From NCBI RefSeq assembly GCF_009295635.1, contig NZ_WHIW01000003.1:186001-250000 (forward strand): DNA of 64,000 nt. Reading direction: 5' to 3'. Every line of letters starts with the position of its first letter. The first letter of the stretch is position 1. The notes under the pieces were generated by a model. It saw only the letters and a list, made by a program, of their open reading frames with translations. It did not search any database and was not told the origin of the DNA. Made by a program: the position numbers and the translations under genes. Shown here in pieces: positions 7,926-16,812 of this stretch. The DNA is from Alkalilimnicola sp. S0819. GTDB taxonomy: Bacteria; Pseudomonadota; Gammaproteobacteria; Nitrococcales; WHIW01.

Positions 7926-8517
7926 CCAGGCCTTCCATGGGTGCGTAGTCCCCGCCCAGGCCGGCGTGTATGGCGCCGATATAGCCCTCGGTGTTCTGTT
8001 TCCAGGGCTGAAAATCCAGCATCCCAAGCCCCGCTTGTACGGCCATGACATCGGCCAACACACGCGAGATTCGACCATTCCGTTCCCGAAACGGGTGAAT
8101 CAGAATCAGTTCCACGTGGACGACGGCGATCGCGTGAACCGCTTGCTCAACGCTCATGCCCGCGCAGGGTGTCAACGGCCCCAGATGCTGACGCTCGAGA
8201 TCCGCCAACAGCCGTGGCACCTGAGCCGCCGCCGCGAACTGGAACCCGCCCTTGGCGATGTTCACGGAGCGCTCTTCACCGGCCCAGGGATAAATGTTAA
8301 CCAGCCATTTACGGTGCCACTCCTTGATCATGGCCACTGACAGAGGCTGATCCGGTGCCACTGTCTGCAACACGTGTTCGTGGAGCTTTAGCAGGAGCTG
8401 CAGTTCAGCCTCGTCCATTTCGGCGGGATCGGTAAGGCCCAGCTTGTTTGCCAGCACCTGCTCATTGGAGCCTGGCTGAAACTGGCCTTCCGAGCCCGGT
8501 ACGGAATAGCGGTTCAT
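7903..8517 (-). CDS. fic: Fic-family AMP-transferase of the restriction locus
   Basis: A 204-residue Fic-domain protein. The active-site loop reads HPFRERNGR at 141-149, against the canonical HPFx(D/E)GNGR; the Gly is replaced by Arg, while His, Asn and the final Arg are kept. Fic enzymes transfer AMP from ATP to hydroxyl side chains of target proteins. The N-terminus (YSVPGSEGQFQPGS) is typical of the 'cell filamentation' type seen next to type I restriction genes. I find no internal (S/T)xxxEG inhibitory helix at either end, so it should be a class I enzyme needing a separate antitoxin; the 55-residue protein at its 3' end is the candidate. It starts 3 bases after the hsdS stop, so it is part of the hsdM-hsdS-fic operon. 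Confidence 0.9.
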   Translation of the reverse strand: MNRYSVPGSEGQFQPGSNEQVLANKLGLTDPAEMDEAELQLLLKLHEHVLQTVAPDQPLSVAMIKEWHRKWLVNIYPWAGEERSVNIAKGGFQFAAAAQVPRLLADLERQHLGPLTPCAGMSVEQAVHAIAVVHVELILIHPFRERNGRISRVLADVMAVQAGLGMLDFQPWKQNTEGYIGAIHAGLGGDYAPMEGLVSRAAGL

Positions 8518-8520
8518 GGG

Positions 8521-9858
8521 CTAGCTTGCGGCCTGCTCGGCCTTGTCCAGCAGCGGCGTGACACGGACTCGGCCGGTGAGGAGGTCGTTCATCAATCCAG
8601 CCTTCAAGTTCAGGAGCCCCTGGAGTTGGCGTCTTTCTGCGCCTAAGCGAGCATTGCTCTGACCAACGACCACTAGAATTCGATTTTGCTCTTCGACATC
8701 AGGAAGGGCCAAAACCAGATTCCGGACATCTCGCAGCGTAACCTTAGGCCGGGTTACACCACCAGTAATTGCGGCGACCTGTCGCCTAACCTGCTCTGCG
8801 TTTGCCTGTTCGGCCACCCACTGCGGCTGCGCACGTTCCGCGTCCACACGGATACGAATGATGTCAGCCGTGACCACGCCCCGCGGCATCCAATTCGGGT
8901 AGACACACGCGACACATGGCGGCAGACCCATCTTCGTGAGAATTACGTCGCCGTGCCGTACCTCATGTGCTTTGAGGGCTATGGCTTTTTGCGGGGTGAT
9001 ATAGACGTCGCTGTTCCATTGGAAACCTGACACTTTCGCATCGCGAACGAATACGACAGGGACGCCTTCAGCCCGGTAGTCGTCAGCTACCAGATCGCTA
9101 CCAAATGGACCGATCACGGAGCTGGTAGCCAATTCTTCCAGCGGCACGACCCGCCATCTCTCCGGCACAAAACCCAGCGGCGAGTCCTTGTAGAGGTGCG
9201 GGGCCTGGTCGGGCGGGGGGCGGAGTTGGCCGTTTTCATCGATACCGCGAGTGAGCAGGTCGGTGAGCAGGCCCTGCTTGATTTGCTCCAGCTTCCCGAT
9301 CAGCTCCTCGGTCCGGCGGATCTGGGTGTCCAGGGTGTCCAGGATGTGGGCGATCTGGCGTTGCTCGCGGCCAGGAGGAAGAGGTACTAGATGCGTTTTA
9401 ACCGCTCTACCGTTGATGTTCGCTTGCGTCGTTTGTCCCGAATAGCGAAGCCAGTGATCACGGACGTAGTCCAGATGGTGGAGCAGGTATTGTGGGTCAC
9501 ACTGGAAAGGTGGAAGCAGAGCGCTCAACGCCTGATTCCCCGCCATTTCTGCTGCACACTGCTTCGCCAGCCCAATTGTCCCGTACATTGACAGCAAGAT
9601 CGTACCCACTGGATACAGCTTAGCCGCGGACTCCCGAAGCGCTGCAGCGGTTACCCTAAGCTCTGCATCCTCTAGCTGGTGCCCATCCGAGCGCGTTAGG
9701 TCTTCGATCTTCGCAAAAGGATAGCCTGAGTGGGGGTCGTAATAGCGAGGGTCACCAGAGCGAGGAGTGCCTCCACTAGTAACCGCACTTGCGATCGCAT
9801 CAAGGCTGGTACATGTCCAGTCATCAGGAAACGTTCCGTAGACTGCACGATCAGACAT
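8521..9858 (-). CDS. hsdS: Type I restriction-modification specificity subunit
   Basis: The 445-residue DNA-recognition subunit. It has two target-recognition domains (about residues 10-165 and 210-390), each followed by a helical conserved spacer. The spacer after the first domain reads [18 protein letters not shown] and ends in a helix rich in Glu/Gln/Lys; a second comparable helix closes the protein. Two different halves imply a bipartite asymmetric target, which cannot be read from sequence. The start overlaps the hsdM stop by 8 bases, and fic follows after 3 bases. The region coding the second recognition domain (about 8650-9130) is visibly less GC-rich than hsdM, as expected for the horizontally exchanged part of hsdS. 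Confidence 0.96.
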   Translation of the reverse strand: MSDRAVYGTFPDDWTCTSLDAIASAVTSGGTPRSGDPRYYDPHSGYPFAKIEDLTRSDGHQLEDAELRVTAAALRESAAKLYPVGTILLSMYGTIGLAKQCAAEMAGNQALSALLPPFQCDPQYLLHHLDYVRDHWLRYSGQTTQANINGRAVKTHLVPLPPGREQRQIAHILDTLDTQIRRTEELIGKLEQIKQGLLTDLLTRGIDENGQLRPPPDQAPHLYKDSPLGFVPERWRVVPLEELATSSVIGPFGSDLVADDYRAEGVPVVFVRDAKVSGFQWNSDVYITPQKAIALKAHEVRHGDVILTKMGLPPCVACVYPNWMPRGVVTADIIRIRVDAERAQPQWVAEQANAEQVRRQVAAITGGVTRPKVTLRDVRNLVLALPDVEEQNRILVVVGQSNARLGAERRQLQGLLNLKAGLMNDLLTGRVRVTPLLDKAEQAAS

Positions 9859-12295
9859 ACCCCAGCCCCTCCAGGAACCCCTGCAGCTCCCGCGCCGCCT
9901 TATCCCGCTCGGCCTCGATATCCGCCAGCGTCACCTTGTACTTGTCCCACCAGGTCTCGAAGGCGCCGATCACTGCCTGTCGCTGCTGTCGGCTGTAACG
10001 CTCAAGAATCGCGGCCACGTCATCATGCAGAACGGTGAGCAGCAACTCGGCGGCGGCCGCCTCGTCCAGGGCGTCCACCGCTTCGTTCAAGTGCTGCTCA
10101 AAGCTTGCCCGCTTGGCCTTGAGCTTCTTGTTGGCCTGGGTGCGCGCGCTCTTCCAGGCCTTGATGTCGGTCTCGGTGGGGGCGTCTTCCTCGGCTTCCG
10201 CTTCTTCGTCCTCGTCGCCGGCGGTCTCGGCGGCCTTGATCTTGCTGTCCAGCTCGGCCTTGAGGCCCTGTAGCCGTTCCAGTTCGTCGACGAATTCGGC
10301 CAGCAGGAAGGTGATTAGCTTGTGGTCCAGGGGGTTGGATTTGTCCTGCTTGTCGTCCAGGGCGTTGACGATGCTGGTGCGCCAGGCATCTACCACGCCC
10401 CTGGCGCCGCGAGCCTGCAGGGTGCGGAAGTCGTTCTTGGTCTGGTCCCAGAAGCCGGCGATGATGCCGCGCACGGCGAAGGGGTCGAGCATGGCCACCG
10501 GCTCCAGCGCCTGGCTGAAGCTGGCCAGCAGCTCGTCGCGCAGGTTGCTGAGGCGGCTGCCGTTGGCCTCCAGCGTATTGGCCACGTCGGCGATGCTGCG
10601 GCCGTGCTCGGCCCACCAGGCCTCGAAGGCCTGCAGGAGCGCGGCCTGCTTGGCCTGCACGCCGGCATTGCCCTCGATGGCGGGCTTTAGTGCGGCGCGG
10701 GTCTCAAGCTCGGGGCGGAAGTCCACGTAGTCCGGGTCTTCGGCGCGAGCGGCGAAGAGCTCCATGGGTTCCAGGCCCTGGGCGTCGAGCAGGGCCCGCT
10801 TGGCGCGGATCTCGGCCAGGGGTACGCCGCCTTTCAGGTGCGCGCGCACGTCCTGGGGCTCCGGGGGCGGGGCGTTGTCGGCGTAGCGGCGGATGTTGAG
10901 GTTGTAGTCGTTGTCGCGCAGCGCGTCATTGCTGACGATGGCGGAGAACCCCGGCACCTCGGCGAAGTCGTCGTAGGTGCTGACGATCTTCTCGATGTGC
11001 TCCGGGTGCAGGTAATTCTGGGCGCGGCCCTCGTGGTATTCCCGGTCGGCGTTGATGAACAGCACCCGGCCCTTGCGCTCGGCGGGCTTGGCGCCCCGGG
11101 CGCGCAGCACGAGGATGCTGGCGGGGATGCCGGTGCCGTAGAAGAGGTTGGGGGCAAGACCAATCACCGCTTCGATCAGGTCGTCGTCGATGATGCCGGC
11201 GCGGATGCGCTTTTCGTCGCCGCCGCGGAACAGCACGCCGTGGGGCATGACGGTGGCGAGCAGGCCCTGGCTGTTCAGCGAGGCGACCATGTGCTGCAGG
11301 AACATCAGGTCGGCCTTCTTCGCGCCCAGGGGCACCTGGCCGTAGCGAAAGCGCTCGGGGAAGGCGGGCTGGTAGTCCTGCTGGCTGTCCTTGTCCGAGG
11401 GGCCGTAGGCGATGGAGAACGGCGGATTGGTGAGGATGCGGTCAAAGCGCTTCAGCTCGCCGCCTTCCACGTGGGCCGGTTCGCCCAGGGTGTCTTCGTT
11501 GCGCAGATCGGCGCTGGGGATGCCGTGCAGCAGCATGTTCATCTTGGCGATGGACCACACGCTGCCGGCGGCCTCCTGGCCGTAGAGGCCCAGGTGCCGG
11601 CTGTTGCCGCCCTGCTCTTCGACGTATTCCCGGGACAGGATCAGCATGCCGCCGGAGCCGCAGCAGGGGTCGTAAACGCTGTGATTTTCCTGGGGCTTGA
11701 TCAGTCGCACCATCATGCGGACCACCGAGCGGGGGGTGTAAAACTCGCCGCCCTTCTTGCCGGCGGAGTCGGCGAAGTCCCGGATCAGGTATTCGTAGGC
11801 CGCGCCCAGCAGGTCGGGGAATTCGAAGTCCTCGTTGCGCAGGCGGTGTTCGCCGAAATGCACCACCAGTTCGCGCAGTTTCCTGTCGGCCAGCTTGGCC
11901 GAACCCACCTTGCGGGTGAAGTCGATGTGCTCCAGCACGCCGGCCAGGCTGTTGTTGTGGGCTTCCAGGCCCGAGAGGGCCTTGTTCAGGTAGTCGCCGA
12001 CGTTGTGGTGGGCCTCGTTGAGCAGGAAGCTCCAGCGGGACTGGGGCGGCACGTAGAAGCTGTCGCCGTACCAGTCCGGCTGGTCGGCGAGTTCCCGCGC
12101 GTCCGCCTCGCCAAGCCCCTCGGCCCGCTGCTCGGCGAGCACCTGCTCGTACTGCTGCTGGAATACGTCCGAGCAGCGTTTCAGGAACAGCATGCCGAAG
12201 ATGTATTCCTTGAACTCCGAGGCGTCCATCTTGCCGCGCAGTATGTCCGCGGCACGGAACAGATGGCGTTCCAGTTGGGGCAGGGTCAGGGGCAT
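9851..12295 (-). CDS. hsdM: Type I restriction-modification DNA methyltransferase subunit
   Basis: N6-adenine methyltransferase subunit of 814 residues. The helical N-terminal HsdM domain (1-150) is followed by the SAM-binding motif DPCCGSGG at 209-216 and the catalytic NPPF at 290-293. It works with HsdS as a methylase and with HsdR as the restriction complex. It is about 300 residues longer than a typical HsdM (around 500). The extra C-terminal part is strongly charged and helical, with an acidic run rich in Glu/Ala near residue 710 and likely coiled coil. The ATG at 12295 is preferred for its AAGGGA nine bases upstream; a TTG at 12331 would add 12 residues. It is the first gene of the hsdM-hsdS-fic operon. 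Confidence 0.95.
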   Translation of the reverse strand: MPLTLPQLERHLFRAADILRGKMDASEFKEYIFGMLFLKRCSDVFQQQYEQVLAEQRAEGLGEADARELADQPDWYGDSFYVPPQSRWSFLLNEAHHNVGDYLNKALSGLEAHNNSLAGVLEHIDFTRKVGSAKLADRKLRELVVHFGEHRLRNEDFEFPDLLGAAYEYLIRDFADSAGKKGGEFYTPRSVVRMMVRLIKPQENHSVYDPCCGSGGMLILSREYVEEQGGNSRHLGLYGQEAAGSVWSIAKMNMLLHGIPSADLRNEDTLGEPAHVEGGELKRFDRILTNPPFSIAYGPSDKDSQQDYQPAFPERFRYGQVPLGAKKADLMFLQHMVASLNSQGLLATVMPHGVLFRGGDEKRIRAGIIDDDLIEAVIGLAPNLFYGTGIPASILVLRARGAKPAERKGRVLFINADREYHEGRAQNYLHPEHIEKIVSTYDDFAEVPGFSAIVSNDALRDNDYNLNIRRYADNAPPPEPQDVRAHLKGGVPLAEIRAKRALLDAQGLEPMELFAARAEDPDYVDFRPELETRAALKPAIEGNAGVQAKQAALLQAFEAWWAEHGRSIADVANTLEANGSRLSNLRDELLASFSQALEPVAMLDPFAVRGIIAGFWDQTKNDFRTLQARGARGVVDAWRTSIVNALDDKQDKSNPLDHKLITFLLAEFVDELERLQGLKAELDSKIKAAETAGDEDEEAEAEEDAPTETDIKAWKSARTQANKKLKAKRASFEQHLNEAVDALDEAAAAELLLTVLHDDVAAILERYSRQQRQAVIGAFETWWDKYKVTLADIEAERDKAARELQGFLEGLGYV

Positions 12296-12381
12296 GGGGC
12301 GTATTCCCTTGTTCTTCGGTGCGTCGGCCAACCGCCGATATTAGCAGCCGCGGCGGATCGGGGCAGCCTGTCTGCCCGACA

Positions 12382-12411
12382 TTGGCCCACCGCAAGTCGA
12401 TACCCCATAAT
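12382..12411 (+). promoter_or_regulatory. Candidate promoter of the TraB-family gene
   Basis: TTGGCC at 12382-12387 and CATAAT at 12406-12411, 18-base spacer. The predicted transcript would start near 12418, which makes the upstream ATG at 12410 unusable and supports the ATG at 12449. It lies in the 153-base divergent region shared with hsdM. Confidence 0.4.
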
Positions 12412-12448
12412 GACCGCCCACTACCCATACAGGCAGCGACCCCACGGC

Positions 12449-13660
12449 ATGGATTCCACCTCGGCCCAGCCCGGCACCCGTTACGACATACGCTGCGGCG
12501 ACACCCGCATCACCATCCTTGGCACCGCCCACGTCTCGCAAGCCAGCGCGGATGAAGTGCGCGCCCTTATAGAATCCGGTGAGTACGACGCCGTGGCGCT
12601 GGAGCTTTGCGAAGGCCGCCGCCAGAGTCTTGAAGGCAGGGATACGCTGCAGGATCTGGATCTGTTTCAGGTGATCCGTCAGGGCAAGGCCGGTCTGGTT
12701 GCGGCGAACCTGGCCCTGAGCGCCTATCAGCAACGTATCGCCCAGCACCTGGAGGTGGAACCCGGCGCGGAGATGCGTGCCGGCCTGAAAGCCGCCGCTG
12801 AGGCGGGTCTGCCCGCTTTCGTGGTGGACAGGGATATCGGCATCACCCTCAAGCGTCTGATCCGCGGCGTGCCGTGGATCAGACGCTTTGCCCTGTTCGC
12901 GGAGCTCTTGGCCAGCCTGTTCAGCCGCGAGCAGGTAAGCCGTGAGGAGATCGAGGAGCTCAAGGAGGCGGATATCCTGCAATCGGCCTTTGCCGGTTTC
13001 GCCGAGCGCGCCCCGTCTGTCTACAAGGCATTGATCGAGGAGCGGGATCGCTACATGGCCGCCCGCATCCGCCAAAGCGGCTGCGGGGCGTTCAAGCATG
13101 TACTGCTGGTGGTGGGCGCCGGCCATGCGGCGGGCATTGCCGAGCTGCTCGGGCAGCCCGCTGATCAGGCCCCGCCCCCCGCGGCGGAACTCACCGAGCT
13201 GGACCAGGTGCCGCCGCCCTCCCCCTGGCCCCGGCGCGTCGGTATCGGTGTGATCATCGCCATACTGGCCGCCTTCGCCCTGGGTTTTAGCCGCAGCCCG
13301 GCGATGGGCATGGCACTGGTCTGGGATTGGGTGCTGATCAATGGCGTGCTGGCCGCGCTCGGCGCCCTGCTGGCGCTGGCTCATCCGGGCACGGTGGTCC
13401 TTTCCTTCCTCGCCGCCCCCTTGACCTCCCTGAATCCCACCGTGGGCGCGGGAATGGTCGCCGCCGGGGTAGAACTGGTGTTGCGCAAGCCCAAGGTTCG
13501 GGATTTCCGTAACCTGCGTGATGAGCTCACCCGCCTGCGTGGCTGGTGGCGCAATCGGGTAGCCCGCACGCTGCTGGTGTTCGTGCTGGTAAGTCTGGGC
13601 TCGGCGGTGGGCACGTACGTGGCGGGGGCGCGCATTGCCGGCAAGCTGATGGGCGGCTGA
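12449..13660 (+). CDS. TraB/GumN-family membrane protein
   Basis: A 403-residue TraB-family protein. The N-terminal 240 residues carry the family hallmarks: a GTAHVSQAS segment near residue 27, a VALELCEGR segment near 48-56 and a later GAGHAAGI segment. The C-terminal part holds about four membrane helices (roughly 255-275, 290-310, 312-345 and 375-395). The family relates to the enterococcal pheromone-shutdown protein TraB and to Tiki-type proteases, in which the GxxH and E residues are thought to form a metal site. Its bacterial function is not settled. The gene is single, divergent from hsdM and convergent with the HD-GYP gene 8 bases away. The ATG at 12410 in the same frame is rejected because it lies in the likely -10 box. 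Confidence 0.85.
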   Translation: MDSTSAQPGTRYDIRCGDTRITILGTAHVSQASADEVRALIESGEYDAVALELCEGRRQSLEGRDTLQDLDLFQVIRQGKAGLVAANLALSAYQQRIAQHLEVEPGAEMRAGLKAAAEAGLPAFVVDRDIGITLKRLIRGVPWIRRFALFAELLASLFSREQVSREEIEELKEADILQSAFAGFAERAPSVYKALIEERDRYMAARIRQSGCGAFKHVLLVVGAGHAAGIAELLGQPADQAPPPAAELTELDQVPPPSPWPRRVGIGVIIAILAAFALGFSRSPAMGMALVWDWVLINGVLAALGALLALAHPGTVVLSFLAAPLTSLNPTVGAGMVAAGVELVLRKPKVRDFRNLRDELTRLRGWWRNRVARTLLVFVLVSLGSAVGTYVAGARIAGKLMGG

Positions 13661-13668
13661 GCCGCGAC

Positions 13669-14793
13669 TCACACGGCCCAGAGCGTCGACAGATTGATGG
13701 GGATGCTCACATCGGGTTTGATGGTGTTGCGCACCTGATAGTCCCCCACCGCGCAGTCGCGCCTGAACGGGCGCGCGTAGGGGGCGCCGCGTGGCGAGAC
13801 ATAGGCCGAGACCACTGGCCGGATCGCCTCCTTGCCCTTGCGGATCACCACGCCCGCCTCACCGTTGCTCAGTAATACAAAGCTGCCCGGTGGGTAGACG
13901 CCGATCTCGCGAATGAAGGCCAGGGTCAGCGCCTCTTCGCAGAACTCCCCCTTGTGCAGGAAAAAATCCTTCAGGGCCTCCCTGGATTCGCGGGCGGCGC
14001 GATAGGCGCGGGAGGACACCATGGCCGCGTAACGATCGCCCAGCGCTATCAATTTGGCATCCAGGCCCAGTGCGTTGCCGGATATCCCGAGTGGATAACC
14101 GCGGCCATCCATACGTTCGTGATGTTGCATCACCGCCGCCAACCAGCGCCGGTCCTTCACGCCCGCTGCGCGCAGCAATTGCACGGCCCGGGCCGGGTGG
14201 GCGGTTATCTGCTGGCGCTGCTCGTCACTGAGCGGGCCCTGGTGGTACTGCAATTCATCCTGCAGCTTGAGCATGGCCACGTTCTGCGTAAGCGCGGCGG
14301 CCAGCAGGCTGCGCATGTCATCGTCGGCGTAGCCCTGAGCACCGGCCATCATCCGACACAGTATGGCCACATGCACCGGGTGTATCTGGCTGTACTCGTA
14401 TTCGTGGACAAGATGCACGGCGCCGATCAGCGCGTGGGGCGCCTCCTTGTACAGGGCGTCCAATTCGTCGGCGAAGCGGCCGATGCGCTCTGCAGCGCCC
14501 TCCCGCGCTTCCAGCACGTTATCCAGCAAGCCCGGCACCCGACGGATCATCCCGTCCAGTCGCTCGAAGGGGGTACTGTTGTCGGGTACCTCCCGCGCCT
14601 CGGCCGCCGGGCGGCGCCCGCCCTCCTCCGTCGAGCTGCGATAGACGCCCCGCAAAAGCAGGGATTCCAGCTGCCGCGGCGAACCGATGACAGCACCTTG
14701 CTTGAGTAGCAAACGCTCCTGGGAATCGAACACCGGCCAGGGCAGCACACCGCCAACCTGGAGGTCACCGGGTCCGAGCTGAATCATATCCAT
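13669..14793 (-). CDS. Degenerate HD-GYP domain protein
   Basis: A 374-residue protein with an N-terminal segment of about 100 residues and an HD-GYP domain. The second half of the signature is intact: HHERMDGRGYP at 224-234 and D-R-Y-A at 253-256. The first half is not: where active enzymes have the metal-binding His-Asp followed by GK, this protein reads TQNVAM at 169-174. HD-GYP proteins hydrolyse cyclic di-GMP; without the HD dyad this one is probably a catalytically silent sensor or adaptor. It is transcribed divergently from an EAL/GGDEF protein 148 bases away, so both may serve one signalling circuit. The ATG at 14793 follows a GGGAGAGGG purine run. Confidence 0.85.
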   Translation of the reverse strand: MDMIQLGPGDLQVGGVLPWPVFDSQERLLLKQGAVIGSPRQLESLLLRGVYRSSTEEGGRRPAAEAREVPDNSTPFERLDGMIRRVPGLLDNVLEAREGAAERIGRFADELDALYKEAPHALIGAVHLVHEYEYSQIHPVHVAILCRMMAGAQGYADDDMRSLLAAALTQNVAMLKLQDELQYHQGPLSDEQRQQITAHPARAVQLLRAAGVKDRRWLAAVMQHHERMDGRGYPLGISGNALGLDAKLIALGDRYAAMVSSRAYRAARESREALKDFFLHKGEFCEEALTLAFIREIGVYPPGSFVLLSNGEAGVVIRKGKEAIRPVVSAYVSPRGAPYARPFRRDCAVGDYQVRNTIKPDVSIPINLSTLWAV

Positions 14794-14940
14794 GGGGCTT
14801 CGGCCCTCTCCCCTGTCAGCCGGGTCCTCGGTGCCCGACTTCGTGCGGGGGAGTCTTGCACAGAGCGCTCGAACGGGCAAACCGCAACATGGGTGTAACA
14901 CAAGGCGGTTAGCGTTGCCGCGGTGGTCAAGAGGATAAAT

Positions 14941-16728
14941 ATGAACACTGTCGAAGCACTCGAACTGATACTGGAGCAGGAACGCCTGTACGCCCTGTTC
15001 CAGCCCATTGTCGGCTGTCGCCGCCAGGCGGTCTACGGATACGAGGCGCTGATCCGCGGCCCCTCGGACAGCCTGCTGCACTCACCGCTCAAGCTGTTCG
15101 ACGCCGCCGCCCGCAACGGCCGACTGGTGGAGCTGGACCTGCTTTGCCGCAAGGTCGCCATAGCGCGCTTCGGAGAACTCGCCCTGCCTGGCCGCCTGTT
15201 TCTCAACGTCACGCCACAGACCGTCATGGAGGCGGACTTCCGCAGCGGCGAAACCAGCCGCTTTCTGGCCGAGCACGGCCTGAGCGGCAACCGCGTGGTC
15301 ATCGAACTCACCGAGCAATTCCCCATTCACGATTATGACGTGATGCGTGCTGCCGTGCAGCACTACCGGGCCATGGGCTTTTCCATCGCCATGGATGACC
15401 TGGGCGCGGGCTATTCGGGGCTGCGCCAATGGTCTGAGTTGCGCCCGGATTATGTGAAGATCGACCGCCACTTCGTACAGGGCGTGGACCAGGATTCCGG
15501 CAAGCGGGATTTTGTTCGTTCGATCATGGAAATGGCCCGCAGCCTGGGCTGCCAGGTGGTGGCCGAGGGCATCGAGACCCTGGAGGAGTACCGCACGCTG
15601 TGGAGCAGCGGTCTGGAGCTGGGGCAGGGTTATTACTTCGCGCGGCCCGCAGCGCAGCCGGCGCGGAAGGTGAGTACGGTCCTGCCGGCGCAGCGCCAGG
15701 AGCAGCGCGCCAAGGTGGGACCGGCCAATGTAGGCGAACTCGCCCGCCCCGTACCCCCGGTCAATGGCAGAGCCCCCGCCGAGCAGGTGGCCCACCTGTT
15801 CGAGAACGACCCGTCCCTGCGCTCGGTTCCGGTGCTCGATGGCGAGCAGCGCGCGCTAGGGCTCGCGCGCCGCGCGGACGTGCTGAACCTCTTCGCCAGC
15901 CGCTACGGGCGCGCGCTGTACAGCCGGCGGCCCATCGTCGACCTCATCCAGACCGAAGCTCTGCGGATTCCGCAGGGCCTCGCGCTGGAAGCCCTGAGCC
16001 AGCGGATCACCGATATGCAAGGGCTGGCCGGGGACGAGGATTTCATCATCATCGACCGTGATGATCGTTATCTGGGGCTCGGCACCATCATCGACCTGCT
16101 ACGGGCGATCACCGAGCAACAATTGCGCAGCGCCCGCTACGCCAACCCGCTGACCGGGCTGCCGGGCAATGTGCCCATCAACACCCATATCCAGCAATTA
16201 CTCGATCAGCAACGGCCCTTCATCGTCGCCTACTGCGACATGGACAACTTCAAGGCCTTCAATGACCGCTACGGCTATGCCCAGGGCGATGACCTGATTC
16301 TCGCCCTGAGCCGGCTGTTGCAGGAATCCCTGCAGCCGGGGCTGGATTTTCTGGGTCACATCGGCGGGGATGATTTCATGCTGGTGATGAAGAGCGCGGA
16401 CTGGCACAACCGCCTGCGGGAAGTGCTGCGGCGTTTCGAGACCCTGGCCCCCTGGCATTACAGCGAAACCGACCGCCAGGCTCAGGGCATACGCTGCCGG
16501 GATCGCCAGGACCGGCCCTGCTTCCACCCCATTGTCAGCTTGTCGGTGGCTGTCGCCCCCGTGCCCGCCGGACGCTTTGCCAACCCCTACGACATCGCTT
16601 CGGTGATGGGAGAGCTCAAGGCCCAGGCCAAGGCACGCCCGGGCAACAGCCTATTCGTGGATCGGCGTGCCTACGAGGAACAGGATGCCGCCTACCCTCG
16701 TCCGCCCCGTCAACGTCAAGCCTGCTGA
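14941..16728 (+). CDS. EAL-CBS-GGDEF cyclic-di-GMP signalling protein
   Basis: A 595-residue protein with an N-terminal EAL phosphodiesterase domain (1 to about 245), a CBS pair (about 260-385) and a C-terminal GGDEF-type domain (about 400-585). The EAL catalytic set is complete: E35 in EALIRGP, Asn in LNVTP, Glu in IELTEQ, the DDLGAG loop, Lys in YVKIDR and Glu in VAEGIET. It should therefore hydrolyse cyclic di-GMP to pGpG. The cyclase motif is GGDDF at 475-479, one residue off GGDEF, so cyclase activity is doubtful and the domain may bind GTP. No membrane helices, so cytosolic. The ATG at 14941 has AGAGG seven bases upstream. Confidence 0.92.
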   Translation: MNTVEALELILEQERLYALFQPIVGCRRQAVYGYEALIRGPSDSLLHSPLKLFDAAARNGRLVELDLLCRKVAIARFGELALPGRLFLNVTPQTVMEADFRSGETSRFLAEHGLSGNRVVIELTEQFPIHDYDVMRAAVQHYRAMGFSIAMDDLGAGYSGLRQWSELRPDYVKIDRHFVQGVDQDSGKRDFVRSIMEMARSLGCQVVAEGIETLEEYRTLWSSGLELGQGYYFARPAAQPARKVSTVLPAQRQEQRAKVGPANVGELARPVPPVNGRAPAEQVAHLFENDPSLRSVPVLDGEQRALGLARRADVLNLFASRYGRALYSRRPIVDLIQTEALRIPQGLALEALSQRITDMQGLAGDEDFIIIDRDDRYLGLGTIIDLLRAITEQQLRSARYANPLTGLPGNVPINTHIQQLLDQQRPFIVAYCDMDNFKAFNDRYGYAQGDDLILALSRLLQESLQPGLDFLGHIGGDDFMLVMKSADWHNRLREVLRRFETLAPWHYSETDRQAQGIRCRDRQDRPCFHPIVSLSVAVAPVPAGRFANPYDIASVMGELKAQAKARPGNSLFVDRRAYEEQDAAYPRPPRQRQAC

Positions 16729-16812
16729 GGCTTGCCCCCGGGGCCGGGCGACAGCCCTGCTCCGCTGTGGCTATCATGAGTGTCCGGCCGCAAAGAGAAC
16801 GAGCGCTCTCAC

